The notes under the pieces: generated by a model
Seen by the model: the letters and a program-made list of their open reading frames with translations, nothing else
Told to the model about the DNA's origin: nothing
The model's database searches: none
Made by a program: the position numbers and the translations under genes
In this document: positions 15,771-24,870 of the stretch, in pieces
Numbering within the stretch: the first letter of the stretch is position 1
How the letters are laid out: every line of letters starts with the position of its first letter
Origin: JAVBME01 sp031552765
Lineage (GTDB): Bacteria; Bacillota; Negativicutes; Acidaminococcales; JAISLQ01
NCBI GenBank assembly: GCA_031552765.1
Contig: JAVBME010000045.1
Coordinates: 1 to 39,898, forward strand
Direction: 5' to 3'
Length of the DNA stretch: 39,898 bases

Positions 15771-16390
15771 ACGCCCTCACTCCTGTACATGGCTTCTATG
15801 AGTATGGAAAAACTTTTTTCCATATCGGTCAGGATGGAATCTATCCGCTGGGCAAAATAGCTGTGCGCCGTAAGCGCGACCAGCGCTACTATCAGGCCGC
15901 TGGCGGTCGCAATGAGCGCCTCGCCTACGCCGCCGGTGATGGCGTGCGGCTGCCCGCTCTGCGCGGCAAACACGTTGAACGAAGATATCATGCCCACTAC
16001 CGTCCCCAAAAGGCCCAAAAGAGGCGACATGGTAACGATGATGCCCAGGTAGGGTATGCGTTTTCGCATTTCGGCGACTTTGAGTCCCGCCTCGCTCTCG
16101 AGGTATTTCTCCAGATAATCTACGCCGAAGCGGCGCATTTCAAGGGCATTTGCCAGTATCTGGGCATTGGAGCCTTTGGCCGACAAGGCCAGTTCCCGGG
16201 CGCCGGAAAAATCGCTTTTCTTTAAAAGATTGCACGCCTCTTGGGCGAAACTGCCGCCAGAATCGCATGTTTTAAAAAACAGCCAACGCTCCACCGTTAC
16301 GGTCACGGCAAATAAAGAACAAAACAACAGGGCATACATGACAAGCCCGCCTTTTTGAAAAAGCTGCGCGGCTTCCATTATACTTTGCAT
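15767..16390 (-). CDS. exbB: Biopolymer transport protein ExbB (MotA/TolQ/ExbB proton channel)
   Basis: Three membrane helices (about residues 15-37, 115-135, 155-175). The characteristic PLLGLLGTVVGMISSF and GGVGEALIATASGLIVAL segments give the proton-channel core. The ATG at 16390 has GGAGGAG 5-7 bases upstream; an earlier in-frame ATG at 16429 lacks this and overlaps the preceding gene. It is 35 bases behind the ABC-2 permease gene, in one operon. Confidence 0.95.
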   Translation of the reverse strand: MQSIMEAAQLFQKGGLVMYALLFCSLFAVTVTVERWLFFKTCDSGGSFAQEACNLLKKSDFSGARELALSAKGSNAQILANALEMRRFGVDYLEKYLESEAGLKVAEMRKRIPYLGIIVTMSPLLGLLGTVVGMISSFNVFAAQSGQPHAITGGVGEALIATASGLIVALVALTAHSYFAQRIDSILTDMEKSFSILIEAMYRSEGV

Positions 16391-16425
16391 ATTATCTCCT
16401 CCTGCAAAAAAGTACAAAATACAGG

Positions 16426-17163
16426 TCATTCTTCATAGTTTTCTATTATCCTTTTGCCCCACCACCAGCACCCCGCCGCCATAACGGCCAGCGCCAGGAT
16501 GTACTTGAGGTGTATGAGGCCAAAGCTTTTGGCGTGCAGCAGCTGGTTTATCATACCGAGCGGCAGCGCCCCCACTACATAATCCAGCCCCCAGGGCAGG
16601 TTTTTTACCGGAAAGAAGGAGCCGGAAAAAAATATCATGGGCGTTATGACGAAATTCTGTATCACCGATAGGCCGTCTTCGGCGTCGGCCAGCATGCCGG
16701 CTATGATGCCGATGGCGGAAAATATCGCCGCGCCCAGCGCCAGGCCGCTAAAGCCAAGCCAAGTCAGCTTCCAGCCGCCGAAAAACATCGCGCCGATGCC
16801 GTACACTACGACAGCAGCCAACAGGCCGCGGACAACGCCGGCCAGCATTATACCTATAGCCACCTGGCCCGGCGGTATCGGCGATAGTATCAAATTTTGG
16901 AAAGTCTTGAAATACAGACGGCTGACACTCACAGCAAACGAGGTCTGCTGGAAAGAATTGGTAATGACCGATATCCCGGCCATGCCTGCGCACAAAAAAG
17001 CGCCATAACCGCCTTCCACCTCGATCACCCTTCCGAGGCCAAGGCCAAAAGCAAAGAGATAAATAAGCGGGTGGAAAACCGAAGCCAGTACATAGCCGCG
17101 TGTCAGAAACCGCCGCCTGACGATGATAAGTTCACGTAAAAACACCGCCCACCAGCCCATCAT
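16426..17163 (-). CDS. ABC-2 type transporter permease
   Basis: A 245-residue protein with six membrane helices and the ABC-2 signature region ADAEDGLSVIQNFVITPMIF followed by FSGSFFPVKNLP. The architecture is that of NodJ/DrrB-type exporters. Its ATG overlaps the stop of the ATPase gene (ATGA), so both form one transporter. Located inside a haem/iron uptake operon, it may export a porphyrin, a haem-breakdown product or a siderophore-like compound; that is inference from position, and the pair is not the HrtAB family. Confidence 0.88.
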   Translation of the reverse strand: MMGWWAVFLRELIIVRRRFLTRGYVLASVFHPLIYLFAFGLGLGRVIEVEGGYGAFLCAGMAGISVITNSFQQTSFAVSVSRLYFKTFQNLILSPIPPGQVAIGIMLAGVVRGLLAAVVVYGIGAMFFGGWKLTWLGFSGLALGAAIFSAIGIIAGMLADAEDGLSVIQNFVITPMIFFSGSFFPVKNLPWGLDYVVGALPLGMINQLLHAKSFGLIHLKYILALAVMAAGCWWWGKRIIENYEE

Positions 17164-17900
17164 GACAGCTCTCCCCTGGCCAGTTGTAAAAAAAGGTGCT
17201 CCAAGCTACTATCGGCCTCTTTGAGTTCCTGCGGCGTACCGTGCCAGGCCATTTTGCCGTTTTGCAGGAAATATATGCGGTCGCACAGTTGCGCGGCTTC
17301 TTCCATATAGTGGGTGGTTATCAGCACGCCTTTACCGGCTTCGCTCAGTGACCGTATCAATGCCCACAGTTGCTCTCTGACGTCAGGGTCGAGACCGACC
17401 GACGGCTCATCTAAGAGCAACAGGCCGGGGTCGGGCAACAGCGCCCTGGCGATCATCGCCCTTCTGGCGTAACCGCCGGACAGGTGGCGCACTCTTTTTT
17501 CCCATACGCCGTCAAGGTTGATTATTTTACCTATTTCCGCGCGCCGCCGCTCGAAATCCCTGACGCCGAACAGCATGGAGTAACAATGCAGCGCCTGCCT
17601 TACCGTCAGCTCGCGTTCAAGGTTGTTTTCCTGCGGTATGACGCCGACGCGCCGACGCGATCCTTCCCGGTCTTCGCCGGCCGGGCGCCCGTCCAGCAGT
17701 ATCCGCCCGGATTCTTCACGCGCCAGGCCGGATATCACTTTCATGAGCGTAGTCTTGCCGGCGCCGTTAGGGCCGAGCAGACCTACCACTTCACCTTTTT
17801 CCACCCGCAACGACACACTTTCCAGTACCGGTTTTCCCGCGTAATTTTTGCATATATTTTCTACATCAAGGCTTGCAAACTGTGTGGGGGATGAAGACAC
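17160..17900 (-). CDS. ABC-2 type transporter ATP-binding protein
   Basis: Walker A GPNGAGKTT, Q-loop IPQENNLE, signature LSGGYARR, Walker B LLLLDEP and the switch His in TTHYMEE are all present. The sequence follows the CcmA/NodI/DrrA type of exporter ATPases. The GTG at 17900 is chosen because AAGGAGG lies 6-7 bases before it. It overlaps the end of the preceding importer ATPase by 35 bases; longer in-frame starts would add a basic N-terminus with no family match. It pairs with the next permease gene. Confidence 0.9.
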   Translation of the reverse strand: MSSSPTQFASLDVENICKNYAGKPVLESVSLRVEKGEVVGLLGPNGAGKTTLMKVISGLAREESGRILLDGRPAGEDREGSRRRVGVIPQENNLERELTVRQALHCYSMLFGVRDFERRRAEIGKIINLDGVWEKRVRHLSGGYARRAMIARALLPDPGLLLLDEPSVGLDPDVREQLWALIRSLSEAGKGVLITTHYMEEAAQLCDRIYFLQNGKMAWHGTPQELKEADSSLEHLFLQLARGELS

Positions 17901-18669
17901 AGTATTCCTCCTTATTCTCGGACAACTGCACACGGGTCGCTTTAACGCCGTAGATAAGTTCGAAATTTTCTTCTGTGAGTACTTCTTTAGCCGGGCCATC
18001 GGCGAACACGCCGCCGTCTTTTATGGCGATGATGCGCTGGCTGTAGCGCGCGGCATGATTGAGGTCGTGCAGCACGGTCACCACCGTCAGGCCAAGTTCC
18101 CGGTGTAAAGAGCGGATGAGCTCCATTATTTCCAATTGGTGGTGGATGTCGAGAAAAGTGGTCGGCTCGTCCAGCAAGAGTATCTTAGGCTGCTGGGCCA
18201 GCGCCATAGCCAGCCATACCCGTTGCCGTTCGCCGCCCGAAAGGCCGGAGACCGGCCGGTAGGTGAAAGCCTCTATACCTGTCTGTTTCATCACCTTATC
18301 GATTATCGCCAGGTCTTCCGCCGTCAAGCCGCTAAAACGGCCACGGTAAGGCGCGCGCCCGCAAGCGACCAGGTCTTTGACCAAAAAGTCCGCCGGCGCG
18401 GTAGCCGATTGCGGTAGCATGGCCAGCACCTGCGCCACAGCCTTGCCCGGCAATTTGTTGATCGCCTTGCCGTCAAGCAGCACTTGCCCTTTTTGCGGCG
18501 GCAGGATGCGGGCCAGCGCTTTTAGCACCGTCGATTTTCCCGCCCCGTTGGGGCCGATGATGGATATCACCTGCGGTTTTTCTATATCTAATGTGAGATT
18601 TTCTACTATAATGCTCTTGCCGTAAGCCAAAGTTATGTCCCGGGCCTGTAAAGTATGCGCCGCCTGCAT
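17866..18669 (-). CDS. Iron/haem/cobalamin ABC importer, ATP-binding protein (FecE/HmuV type)
   Basis: Walker A GPNGAGKST, signature LSGGERQR, Walker B ILLLDEP and the switch His in VLHDLNHA are present, followed by the C-terminal extension typical of FecE/BtuD/HmuV. It begins directly after the permease stop (TAA-ATG) and together with the next two upstream genes makes a complete importer. The substrate in this context is probably haem or an iron complex. Confidence 0.93.
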   Translation of the reverse strand: MQAAHTLQARDITLAYGKSIIVENLTLDIEKPQVISIIGPNGAGKSTVLKALARILPPQKGQVLLDGKAINKLPGKAVAQVLAMLPQSATAPADFLVKDLVACGRAPYRGRFSGLTAEDLAIIDKVMKQTGIEAFTYRPVSGLSGGERQRVWLAMALAQQPKILLLDEPTTFLDIHHQLEIMELIRSLHRELGLTVVTVLHDLNHAARYSQRIIAIKDGGVFADGPAKEVLTEENFELIYGVKATRVQLSENKEEYCVFIPHTVCKP

Positions 18670-19677
18670 TTAATGCACCCCTTTATTACGCAAAAGATAG
18701 AGGAAAAACGGCCCGCCGATAAAAGACATGAATACGCCCACCGGTATTTCTGCCGGCTGCATGATCAGCCTGGCCCCAGTATCAGCGCCTACCACCAGCA
18801 CCGCACCGAAGACGGCTGCGGTAGGCAGCAGCACTTCATAGTCCGACCCCACCAAAATACGGGTTATATGCGGCACGACCAGGCCAACAAAACCCAGCAG
18901 TCCGGCCACGCTTACGGCGGAGGCGGTAAGTATGCCCGCTATAGTCATGAGCGCCAGCCTTGTCCTTTGCACCTGCATCCCGAGGCTGGTCGCCGCCTCG
19001 TCGCCGAGCGCCAATATGTTGAGCGCGCGGCTGGACCAGACTGCGCCGGCAAAACCCAGGATGGTATAGGGAATGATCATGCGCACATGGCTCCAGGAAC
19101 GGCCCTGGAAACCGCCGGCCATCCATTGGATGGCGCCCTGTACCTTGTCGGAGTGAAAAACCATCATAGCGGTTATACCGCCGCTAAACAGCGCCGACAA
19201 AGCGACGCCGGCCAGTATCAGCCGCATCGGCTTGATACTGCCGCCCTGCCAGGCCAGGCTGTAGGCCGCGAACATTGCGGCCATCGCGCCGATAAAAGCT
19301 ACCAGCGGCACATAATACACTTGGTGCGGGAAGAGTATGAGTATGACCATCGCAGCAAAACCAGCGCCAAAGGTCACGCCGAGAGTATTGGGCGCCGCCA
19401 GAGGGTTTTTCAGCACACCCTGCATTATAGCGCCAGCCAGGGCCAGGTTCATGCCGACAAGCGCGCCGGCCACTACCCGAGGCAGGCGTATGTTTTGTAT
19501 TATGAGGCGCGTCTCTTCCGCGACAGAACCGGCAGTGAACGCCGCCCAGTCTACCTCGACAACACCAAAAGTCACACCGCAAAAAATGAACGCCACCAGA
19601 AATACCAGGCCGGACGCAAATATCAGCGCGCGCCTAAACGCCCTCGGGTCACGCCCACTATCCACCATCGTAGTCAT
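18670..19677 (-). CDS. Iron/haem/cobalamin ABC importer permease (FecCD/BtuC type)
   Basis: A 335-residue, roughly ten-helix protein with the FecCD hallmarks RLPRVVAGALVGMNLALAGA, NPLAAPNTLGVTFGAG, DEAATSLGMQV (the loop that contacts the ATPase) and GFVGLVVPHITR. Its ATG overlaps the binding-protein stop by four bases. Only one permease gene is present, so the transporter would be a homodimer like BtuC2 or HmuU2. Confidence 0.94.
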   Translation of the reverse strand: MTTMVDSGRDPRAFRRALIFASGLVFLVAFIFCGVTFGVVEVDWAAFTAGSVAEETRLIIQNIRLPRVVAGALVGMNLALAGAIMQGVLKNPLAAPNTLGVTFGAGFAAMVILILFPHQVYYVPLVAFIGAMAAMFAAYSLAWQGGSIKPMRLILAGVALSALFSGGITAMMVFHSDKVQGAIQWMAGGFQGRSWSHVRMIIPYTILGFAGAVWSSRALNILALGDEAATSLGMQVQRTRLALMTIAGILTASAVSVAGLLGFVGLVVPHITRILVGSDYEVLLPTAAVFGAVLVVGADTGARLIMQPAEIPVGVFMSFIGGPFFLYLLRNKGVH

Positions 19678-20642
19678 CTTTCCTCCGGATATAAAAGTTT
19701 GCTCAAATAGACGACCGCCTGGTCGGAACGCAAGCCCGGATTTACTGCGAACAGCTCGGGCGGCAGCACTTCCATGCGTTCTTCGCGTATGGCTTTTATC
19801 GTTTGCCAGGCGGAGTTTTCCGCCAGAGTTCTTTCCATTTGCAGTTTTACTTTTTTACGGTCGCCGTGCGTGATGAATAATACAATATCAGGATTGGCCT
19901 GTACGGCAAATTCCATCGAAAAAGGAATAAGCTTTACGCCGCCGCTCATTTGAGGAGCAATATTCTCTCCACCCGCCAGGCGCAGCATGTCCCCCGGCAA
20001 GCTATCCGGCAGGGCTATGGAAAAACCCTCCGAACTGCCCCAGACCAGCAGAACTTTTTTCGGCGGCCGCCCGGCTCTTCTCTGCGCTTCTTGTTCTATA
20101 TTGCCGCGCATGCGCTGTATTTCGGCCGCCGCTTTTTCCGGCTGGCCGGTGAGCTGTCCGAATGCGGTCAACTCCTTAAAAGTATCTTCTATAGAAAGCT
20201 TTGGGATAACTAAAAACGGTATGCCCACAGCGCTTAAAGGCTCCTCCATCTGCTGCTGGGATGACACCATGCCCGCGCCGACTACCAGGTCGGGTTTGAG
20301 TGAGAGCACTTTCTCCAGGCTCATGACATTAGGTTTTCCTAAGTCAACGGCTTTGTCCGGCAGCATGTCCAGCACCTCTTGGGGAAGCATGGTGGCCTGC
20401 GGTCGTCCCACTACTGTATCTTTACCGCCGGCTCCCAGCCACAGCTCCATACTTGACGCTGTCAAAAATACTACCCGCTGCGGGCGTGCCGGTACATTCA
20501 GGTCTTTGCCCGCTCCGCCGCCGTTTTTTACTGTTACCGTAGTTACGCTTTTACTTAAAGTCGTTTTGTTGTCAGGCAGGCAAAAAAGCAGAACCGCCCC
20601 TAAGCAAAGCGCGGTAAGCATGCCAAAAACCGCTGTACGCAT
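19674..20642 (-). CDS. Periplasmic iron/haem-binding protein of an ABC importer
   Basis: A hydrophobic N-terminal segment (residues 3-21) is followed by a helical-backbone binding protein of the FepB/BtuF fold (about 45-320): RPQRVVFLTASSMELWLGAG, KPDLVVGAGMVSS and ANPDIVLFITHG mark the two lobes. There is a Cys at the end of the hydrophobic core (LLFCLPD), but it does not form a proper lipobox, so an uncleaved anchor or a normal signal peptide are both possible. GGGAGG precedes the ATG. It is the first transporter gene after the radical SAM gene. Confidence 0.9.
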   Translation of the reverse strand: MRTAVFGMLTALCLGAVLLFCLPDNKTTLSKSVTTVTVKNGGGAGKDLNVPARPQRVVFLTASSMELWLGAGGKDTVVGRPQATMLPQEVLDMLPDKAVDLGKPNVMSLEKVLSLKPDLVVGAGMVSSQQQMEEPLSAVGIPFLVIPKLSIEDTFKELTAFGQLTGQPEKAAAEIQRMRGNIEQEAQRRAGRPPKKVLLVWGSSEGFSIALPDSLPGDMLRLAGGENIAPQMSGGVKLIPFSMEFAVQANPDIVLFITHGDRKKVKLQMERTLAENSAWQTIKAIREERMEVLPPELFAVNPGLRSDQAVVYLSKLLYPEER

Positions 20643-20645
20643 GAT

Positions 20646-22001
20646 TTATTTTCCTCCCGGCAAGGCAAAAAGGCGCTCTTGCAAAAAATCCACCAGTTCC
20701 TGTGTCAATTCCGCCTGCCAAAACTGCCCGGCTAAAGTAAGTTCCGCCCGGCTCCGCGCCCGGTTCAACAGGCCGCGGCTCTCCCACCTGTCGAGAAGCG
20801 GCGCCAGCGTCTCGGCCGCCATAGCCGCCTCGACGCCCGGCAAGCTGTCAAAAACGACCTGGCCCTGGTCCATGCCGCCTTTTATCCTGGCCACCAGCTT
20901 GTGGTAAGGCAGCGGCGCAAAAGCCGCCGCCAGGGGTTTCTTCCCTTCCCTGATCATTTTTTCATAAATATTTACATCCGAGTCCAGTCGGAAACGGTAG
21001 CCGTCGATGCTGCCGCCCCCGCCGGCGCCCAGCGGTATGCGCCCGGAATATCCTTTACCCAGGCGGTTGTATATGTTTTTTTCTTTAAGGTCAAACCCGC
21101 CCCAGTGGCAAATACTGAGGCGGCGCAGGCCAGCTTTTTCGAGAGTATGCACAGCCTCGACGAAAAAGTCCGCCTGCTCTTGACGCGTCGCCACCGGCGG
21201 CATTTTCCCTTCCTTGATCATGTTATCCAAACGTCCGCCGGGAAAAACACTCAAAGCGTATGTGTCGAGGCCGTGTACTTTTGAAGCCAGAGCCATATCG
21301 AGGTCATAACGCCACTGAGCCAAAGTCTGCCCGGGCAGCCCATAAATAAGGTCTATCACTATCGCCGCCTGTCCCTGACAGCGGTTGAGTTCCTCAAGGC
21401 GCGAGACCAGCCGGCGTTCGTCGTCAGGGCGACCTAAAGAACGGCGTATCTTGGTATCGAAAGTCTGTACGCCAAAAGAAAACCGCGTTACGCCGCCGTC
21501 CAGGCAAGCCTGGAGTTGCTGGTCGTCAAGGTCGCAAATGCCTGTCTCAAAAGTTATTTCACAATCTTTGGCCAAATTGAAATTGTCCTGAAGCGCTCCA
21601 AGCAACCGCCTGATCTCGTCCGGCGACAGTACCCCCGGCGTGCCGCCGCCAAAATAGGCCGCTTTTAATGGTTCACTTTGGCAATAAACAGCTTTTCCGG
21701 TTTCCTCTATATCCTGCAACAGGTATTCCACATATTGCGCCTGACGCGACACATCCTGGAAATTTTTGAAAAATCCGCAGTATACGCATTGCAAACGGCA
21801 AAACGGTATGTGTATATAAAGGGCGCGGTCTTTTGCCGTACCTTGTTTGCCTGTTTCTTCCCGCCACACATCCTGCCAGCGCTCTTTAGGCAAAGCAAGG
21901 TCGGCCATACGGGAATGCTTGGTCTTCTTGCCTACAAAAGCGCTGTACAACGCGCTGGAATACCCGTCTCCATATCGTTCTGACAACCTGCCTATACTCA
22001 C
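20646..22001 (-). CDS. hutW: HutW/ChuW/HmuW-type radical SAM haem-utilisation enzyme
   Basis: The radical SAM cluster motif is C68-x3-C72-x2-C75 in YIHIPFCRLQCVYCGFF, followed by YFGGGTPGVL and the HemN-like SFGVQTFD and DLIYGLPGQT. HemN-family members include coproporphyrinogen dehydrogenase (HemN) and HemW, but the GFFKNF directly after the cluster, the C-terminal helical domain and the operon with TonB, haem-type ABC importer and flavodoxin fit the HutW/ChuW branch. ChuW opens the porphyrin ring of haem without oxygen using SAM. The GTG at 22001 has GGAGGAG 7 bases upstream, and a Fur-like box lies 43-57 bases before it. A plain HemW-like role cannot be fully excluded from sequence reading. 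Confidence 0.82.
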   Translation of the reverse strand: MSIGRLSERYGDGYSSALYSAFVGKKTKHSRMADLALPKERWQDVWREETGKQGTAKDRALYIHIPFCRLQCVYCGFFKNFQDVSRQAQYVEYLLQDIEETGKAVYCQSEPLKAAYFGGGTPGVLSPDEIRRLLGALQDNFNLAKDCEITFETGICDLDDQQLQACLDGGVTRFSFGVQTFDTKIRRSLGRPDDERRLVSRLEELNRCQGQAAIVIDLIYGLPGQTLAQWRYDLDMALASKVHGLDTYALSVFPGGRLDNMIKEGKMPPVATRQEQADFFVEAVHTLEKAGLRRLSICHWGGFDLKEKNIYNRLGKGYSGRIPLGAGGGGSIDGYRFRLDSDVNIYEKMIREGKKPLAAAFAPLPYHKLVARIKGGMDQGQVVFDSLPGVEAAMAAETLAPLLDRWESRGLLNRARSRAELTLAGQFWQAELTQELVDFLQERLFALPGGK

Positions 22002-22323
22002 GGTACAGCTCCTCCAAAATAAATAAAAAATAGCATATTATTTTGATAATAATTATTGTTCTATGCAATAAAGTTATACCAAACTAACATGGTGTTTGTC
22101 AAATAAAAAACGCAAAAAAGCTGGGTGAATAGTATTTTTTAACTTGCTTTCAACTTTTCCGGCAAATTAGCCTTAAAACTATTTACAGAATGGTATATAT
22201 AATATTAAAATATTCTTATAAATTAATACAAGCATATCGGCTGTGCGCAGAGGCAACAAGCGCGTTATCCTCCCTGCGGGGGCTTTTTGTATACCTGAAT
22301 ACAGATCAGGCAAGGAGTAAATT
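22002..22323. other. Divergent promoter region between hutW and a sensor kinase
   Basis: These 322 bases hold the leader and Fur-like box of the haem operon near 22044-22058 and an AT-rich stretch (22180-22230). A short GC-rich part at 22236-22290 (GCAGAGG ... CCTCCCTGC, followed by GGGGGCTTTTT) could form a weak hairpin ahead of the kinase gene. No further gene is seen. Confidence 0.6.
22044..22058 (-). promoter_or_regulatory. Fur-like box of the haem operon
   Basis: TGATAAT-A-ATTATTG matches the 7-1-7 Fur consensus (TGATAAT-N-ATTATCA) at 13 of 14 arm positions, with the last two bases being TG instead of CA counted as the only deviation region. It lies 43-57 bases before the hutW start, where promoter elements are expected. 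Repression by iron-loaded Fur is therefore likely. Confidence 0.6.
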
Positions 22324-24750
22324 ATGGACAAGGAAACCCGTTCCAATTTGACGACAGCTACAAACCTGAGCAATGCGCTGGCAAAAATAACCAGAAACCC
22401 GGTCCTTACGGCCGGCGATACCCACGCCGCCCTGTCCATGGTAGCCAGGGAAGGCTGTATCGCTCTGTGCACTTCGCGTATAGGCATCTGGATGGTAGAC
22501 AAACAAAAGAATGTCTTGCGTAATGTAACCGTATACGAGTGCGAAACAGGAGATTTTGGCGTCCAGGAGGATTTTCCCTTCGACTCGCGCCCTTACTACA
22601 TGCAGCTGTTGTCTACCGAACGGCTCATCGTTATAAATGACATAGCCACCGACAATGTACTGCCTGACCTCAAGGAAACATACGAAGCTACCGTATGCTC
22701 TCTTTTGGACGCGCCTGTCCGTATGGGCGGCGACCTGGTGGCGGTGGTATGTATAGAACAAAATCATTTCATCCGTCCCTGGACTGTGGAAGAACAGAAC
22801 TTCGCCAGTTCCCTGGCTGACTTTACCGCGTTGGCGCTTGAGGCCACCGAACGGAAAAAGACGCTGGACGCGCTCAACACCAGCCACCGGCGCACCCAGA
22901 CTTTGATGTCCAACCTGCCCGGCATGGTCTACCAGTGCCTGAACGACCCGCCAGCCTTCACCTTCACCTTTGTCAGTGAAGGCAGCTACGCCCTGACAGG
23001 TTACACCCCTGAGGAACTTTTGCATAACAACGCGCTTAAGTTTTTCGACATGGTGCATCCTGACGACGTACAGCCTTTGGCAAAACTCAACGCCGAAACG
23101 CTGGAAATCGGGCTGCCGCTTGACACCACTTTCCGTATGGTCATGCGTGACGGCAGCGTCAAATGGATATGGGAGCGCAGCCGGGTGGTAGAGACACACC
23201 CTGACGGCACGCCTATGATACTTGAAGGATTTTACACCGATATCACCGAACAGCGCCGCCTGGAGGCGGCCGAGCTTGCCAACCGCGCCAAAAGCGAATT
23301 TTTGGCTAATATGAGCCACGAGATCAGAACGCCGATGAACGCCATCATCGGCATGACCGAACTTATCATGCGCGAAAGCCCCACACCGGCAATTTCCGGT
23401 TATGTCAAAAATATACGTTCCGCGTCCAATTCTCTTTTGAACATAGTAAACGACATACTGGACTTTTCCAAAGTGGAAGCGGGCGCGATGGAAATAACCC
23501 CAGTGGCCTACCACCCTTCCTCTCTTATCAACGATGTGGCGGCCATGATCTATGTGCGCATCGGCGATAAACCCATCGACTTTATCGTCGACGACGACCC
23601 CGGCCTTCCCTCCTGCCTTATCGGCGACACTACCCGCATAAAGCAGATAGCGATAAACCTTTTGACCAACGCCGTGAAATTTACGCCGCAGGGCTATATC
23701 CGTTTCGGCATATCCTGCCGCCCGAAAGGCGGCGGACGGGTAATGCTGCGCGCGGTGGTGGAAGATACCGGTATCGGCATAAAAAAAGAAGATATGCCCT
23801 TGCTGTTTGAAAATTTTTCCCAGCTCGACACCAAGAAAAACCGTGCCGTGGAGGGCACCGGCCTCGGCCTTGCCATATCGAAAAAACTCATCGGGCTGAT
23901 GGGCGGTGAAATAACCATAGAGAGTGAGTATGGCAAAGGTTCGATCTTTACTTTTGAAATCGAGCAGGAAGTATCGTCGGCGGCGCCGGTCGCCCAGCTA
24001 AACAATCCCGGCCAGTCCTATGTGGGCGTTTGCGTCTCGCAGCCGGCCAAAGCAGTTTCCATACTGGGTAAATTGCAAAAACTAGGCGTACGCGGGGAAA
24101 TAGACGAACAGCTGACAGACCCTGCCCGTTACTCGCATATCGTCATGGACTCCGACCTCGGGGCGCGCCTCTCGGGCAAAGACACCGGCAAAGCAAAGAT
24201 AGCCGCACTGGTAAAAAACTACCTGGCCGACGGCCTCTTGTTCCCCAACGCCCAAAATATAAACGCTCCGCTCACTGCCCACGCCCTGGCCGATATAATC
24301 AACGGCCAGCCGGAAGAGGCGGCGGACGACCAGGCGGCGCCTTCTTGTACGCCGCTTTTCAAAGACACCTCCGCTCTGGTAGTGGACGACAACGACATCA
24401 ACCTTATCATCGCCGAAACGCTTCTGGTAGACTACGGCATACGGGTAGTTACCGCTCTGTCCGGCAAAGAAGCCCTGGCTACTCTGGAAAGCGATTCTTT
24501 TGATATAATATTTATGGACCATATGATGCCTGACCTTGACGGCGTGGAAACGACCAAACTCATCCGCGCCCAGGAAAACGGCAACTGCCGGACGGTGCCT
24601 ATCGTAGCCCTCACCGCCAACGCCATCAGCGGTGTAAAAGAGATGTTCATCGACAACGGCATGAATGACTTTTTATCTAAGCCGCTCGAACTAAGCGAGC
24701 TGGAAGCCATACTGGTAAAATGGCTGGCTAAAGAAAAACTGGCTACTTAA
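22324..24750 (+). CDS. Hybrid sensor histidine kinase: GAF, PAS, HisKA, HATPase, degenerate and active receiver
   Basis: 808 residues: a GAF domain (about 20-178), a PAS domain with C-terminal PAC motif (190-312), HisKA with H332 in NMSHEIRTPMNAI, HATPase (N449 in LLTNAVKF, DTGIGI at 481-486, GTGLGLA at 511-517), a receiver-like region without the acidic pocket (565-660) and a true receiver (683-802, D732 in FMDHMMPDLDG, K787 in LSKPLE). No membrane helix is present, so it senses an internal signal. AAGGAG precedes the ATG. It lacks an HPt domain, so the phosphate must pass to a separate HPt protein. Two strong hairpins follow the gene. Confidence 0.93.
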   Translation: MDKETRSNLTTATNLSNALAKITRNPVLTAGDTHAALSMVAREGCIALCTSRIGIWMVDKQKNVLRNVTVYECETGDFGVQEDFPFDSRPYYMQLLSTERLIVINDIATDNVLPDLKETYEATVCSLLDAPVRMGGDLVAVVCIEQNHFIRPWTVEEQNFASSLADFTALALEATERKKTLDALNTSHRRTQTLMSNLPGMVYQCLNDPPAFTFTFVSEGSYALTGYTPEELLHNNALKFFDMVHPDDVQPLAKLNAETLEIGLPLDTTFRMVMRDGSVKWIWERSRVVETHPDGTPMILEGFYTDITEQRRLEAAELANRAKSEFLANMSHEIRTPMNAIIGMTELIMRESPTPAISGYVKNIRSASNSLLNIVNDILDFSKVEAGAMEITPVAYHPSSLINDVAAMIYVRIGDKPIDFIVDDDPGLPSCLIGDTTRIKQIAINLLTNAVKFTPQGYIRFGISCRPKGGGRVMLRAVVEDTGIGIKKEDMPLLFENFSQLDTKKNRAVEGTGLGLAISKKLIGLMGGEITIESEYGKGSIFTFEIEQEVSSAAPVAQLNNPGQSYVGVCVSQPAKAVSILGKLQKLGVRGEIDEQLTDPARYSHIVMDSDLGARLSGKDTGKAKIAALVKNYLADGLLFPNAQNINAPLTAHALADIINGQPEEAADDQAAPSCTPLFKDTSALVVDDNDINLIIAETLLVDYGIRVVTALSGKEALATLESDSFDIIFMDHMMPDLDGVETTKLIRAQENGNCRTVPIVALTANAISGVKEMFIDNGMNDFLSKPLELSELEAILVKWLAKEKLAT

Positions 24751-24870
24751 GTTATGCATGAATTTAAAAAAGCTGGCGAAGATGAAGTGGAAGAAAGGTC
24801 TATTTTTTTATTGTTTGGCTGTTTCAGGAAAAAAGTTGAAGTTTTTTGGGATAAATACCTTGTTTTCACG

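Noticed and set aside
20646..22001. Assignment as HemN or HemW in haem biosynthesis
   Set aside because: The operon with TonB system, haem-type importer and flavodoxin and the GFFKNF sequence after the cluster favour the HutW/ChuW branch, although a tree would be decisive.
22236..22290. Possible riboswitch (cyclic di-GMP class I or similar) before the sensor kinase
   Set aside because: I compared the GC-rich part with the class I core and other common riboswitch cores from memory and found no matching conserved stretch; only a weak hairpin remains.
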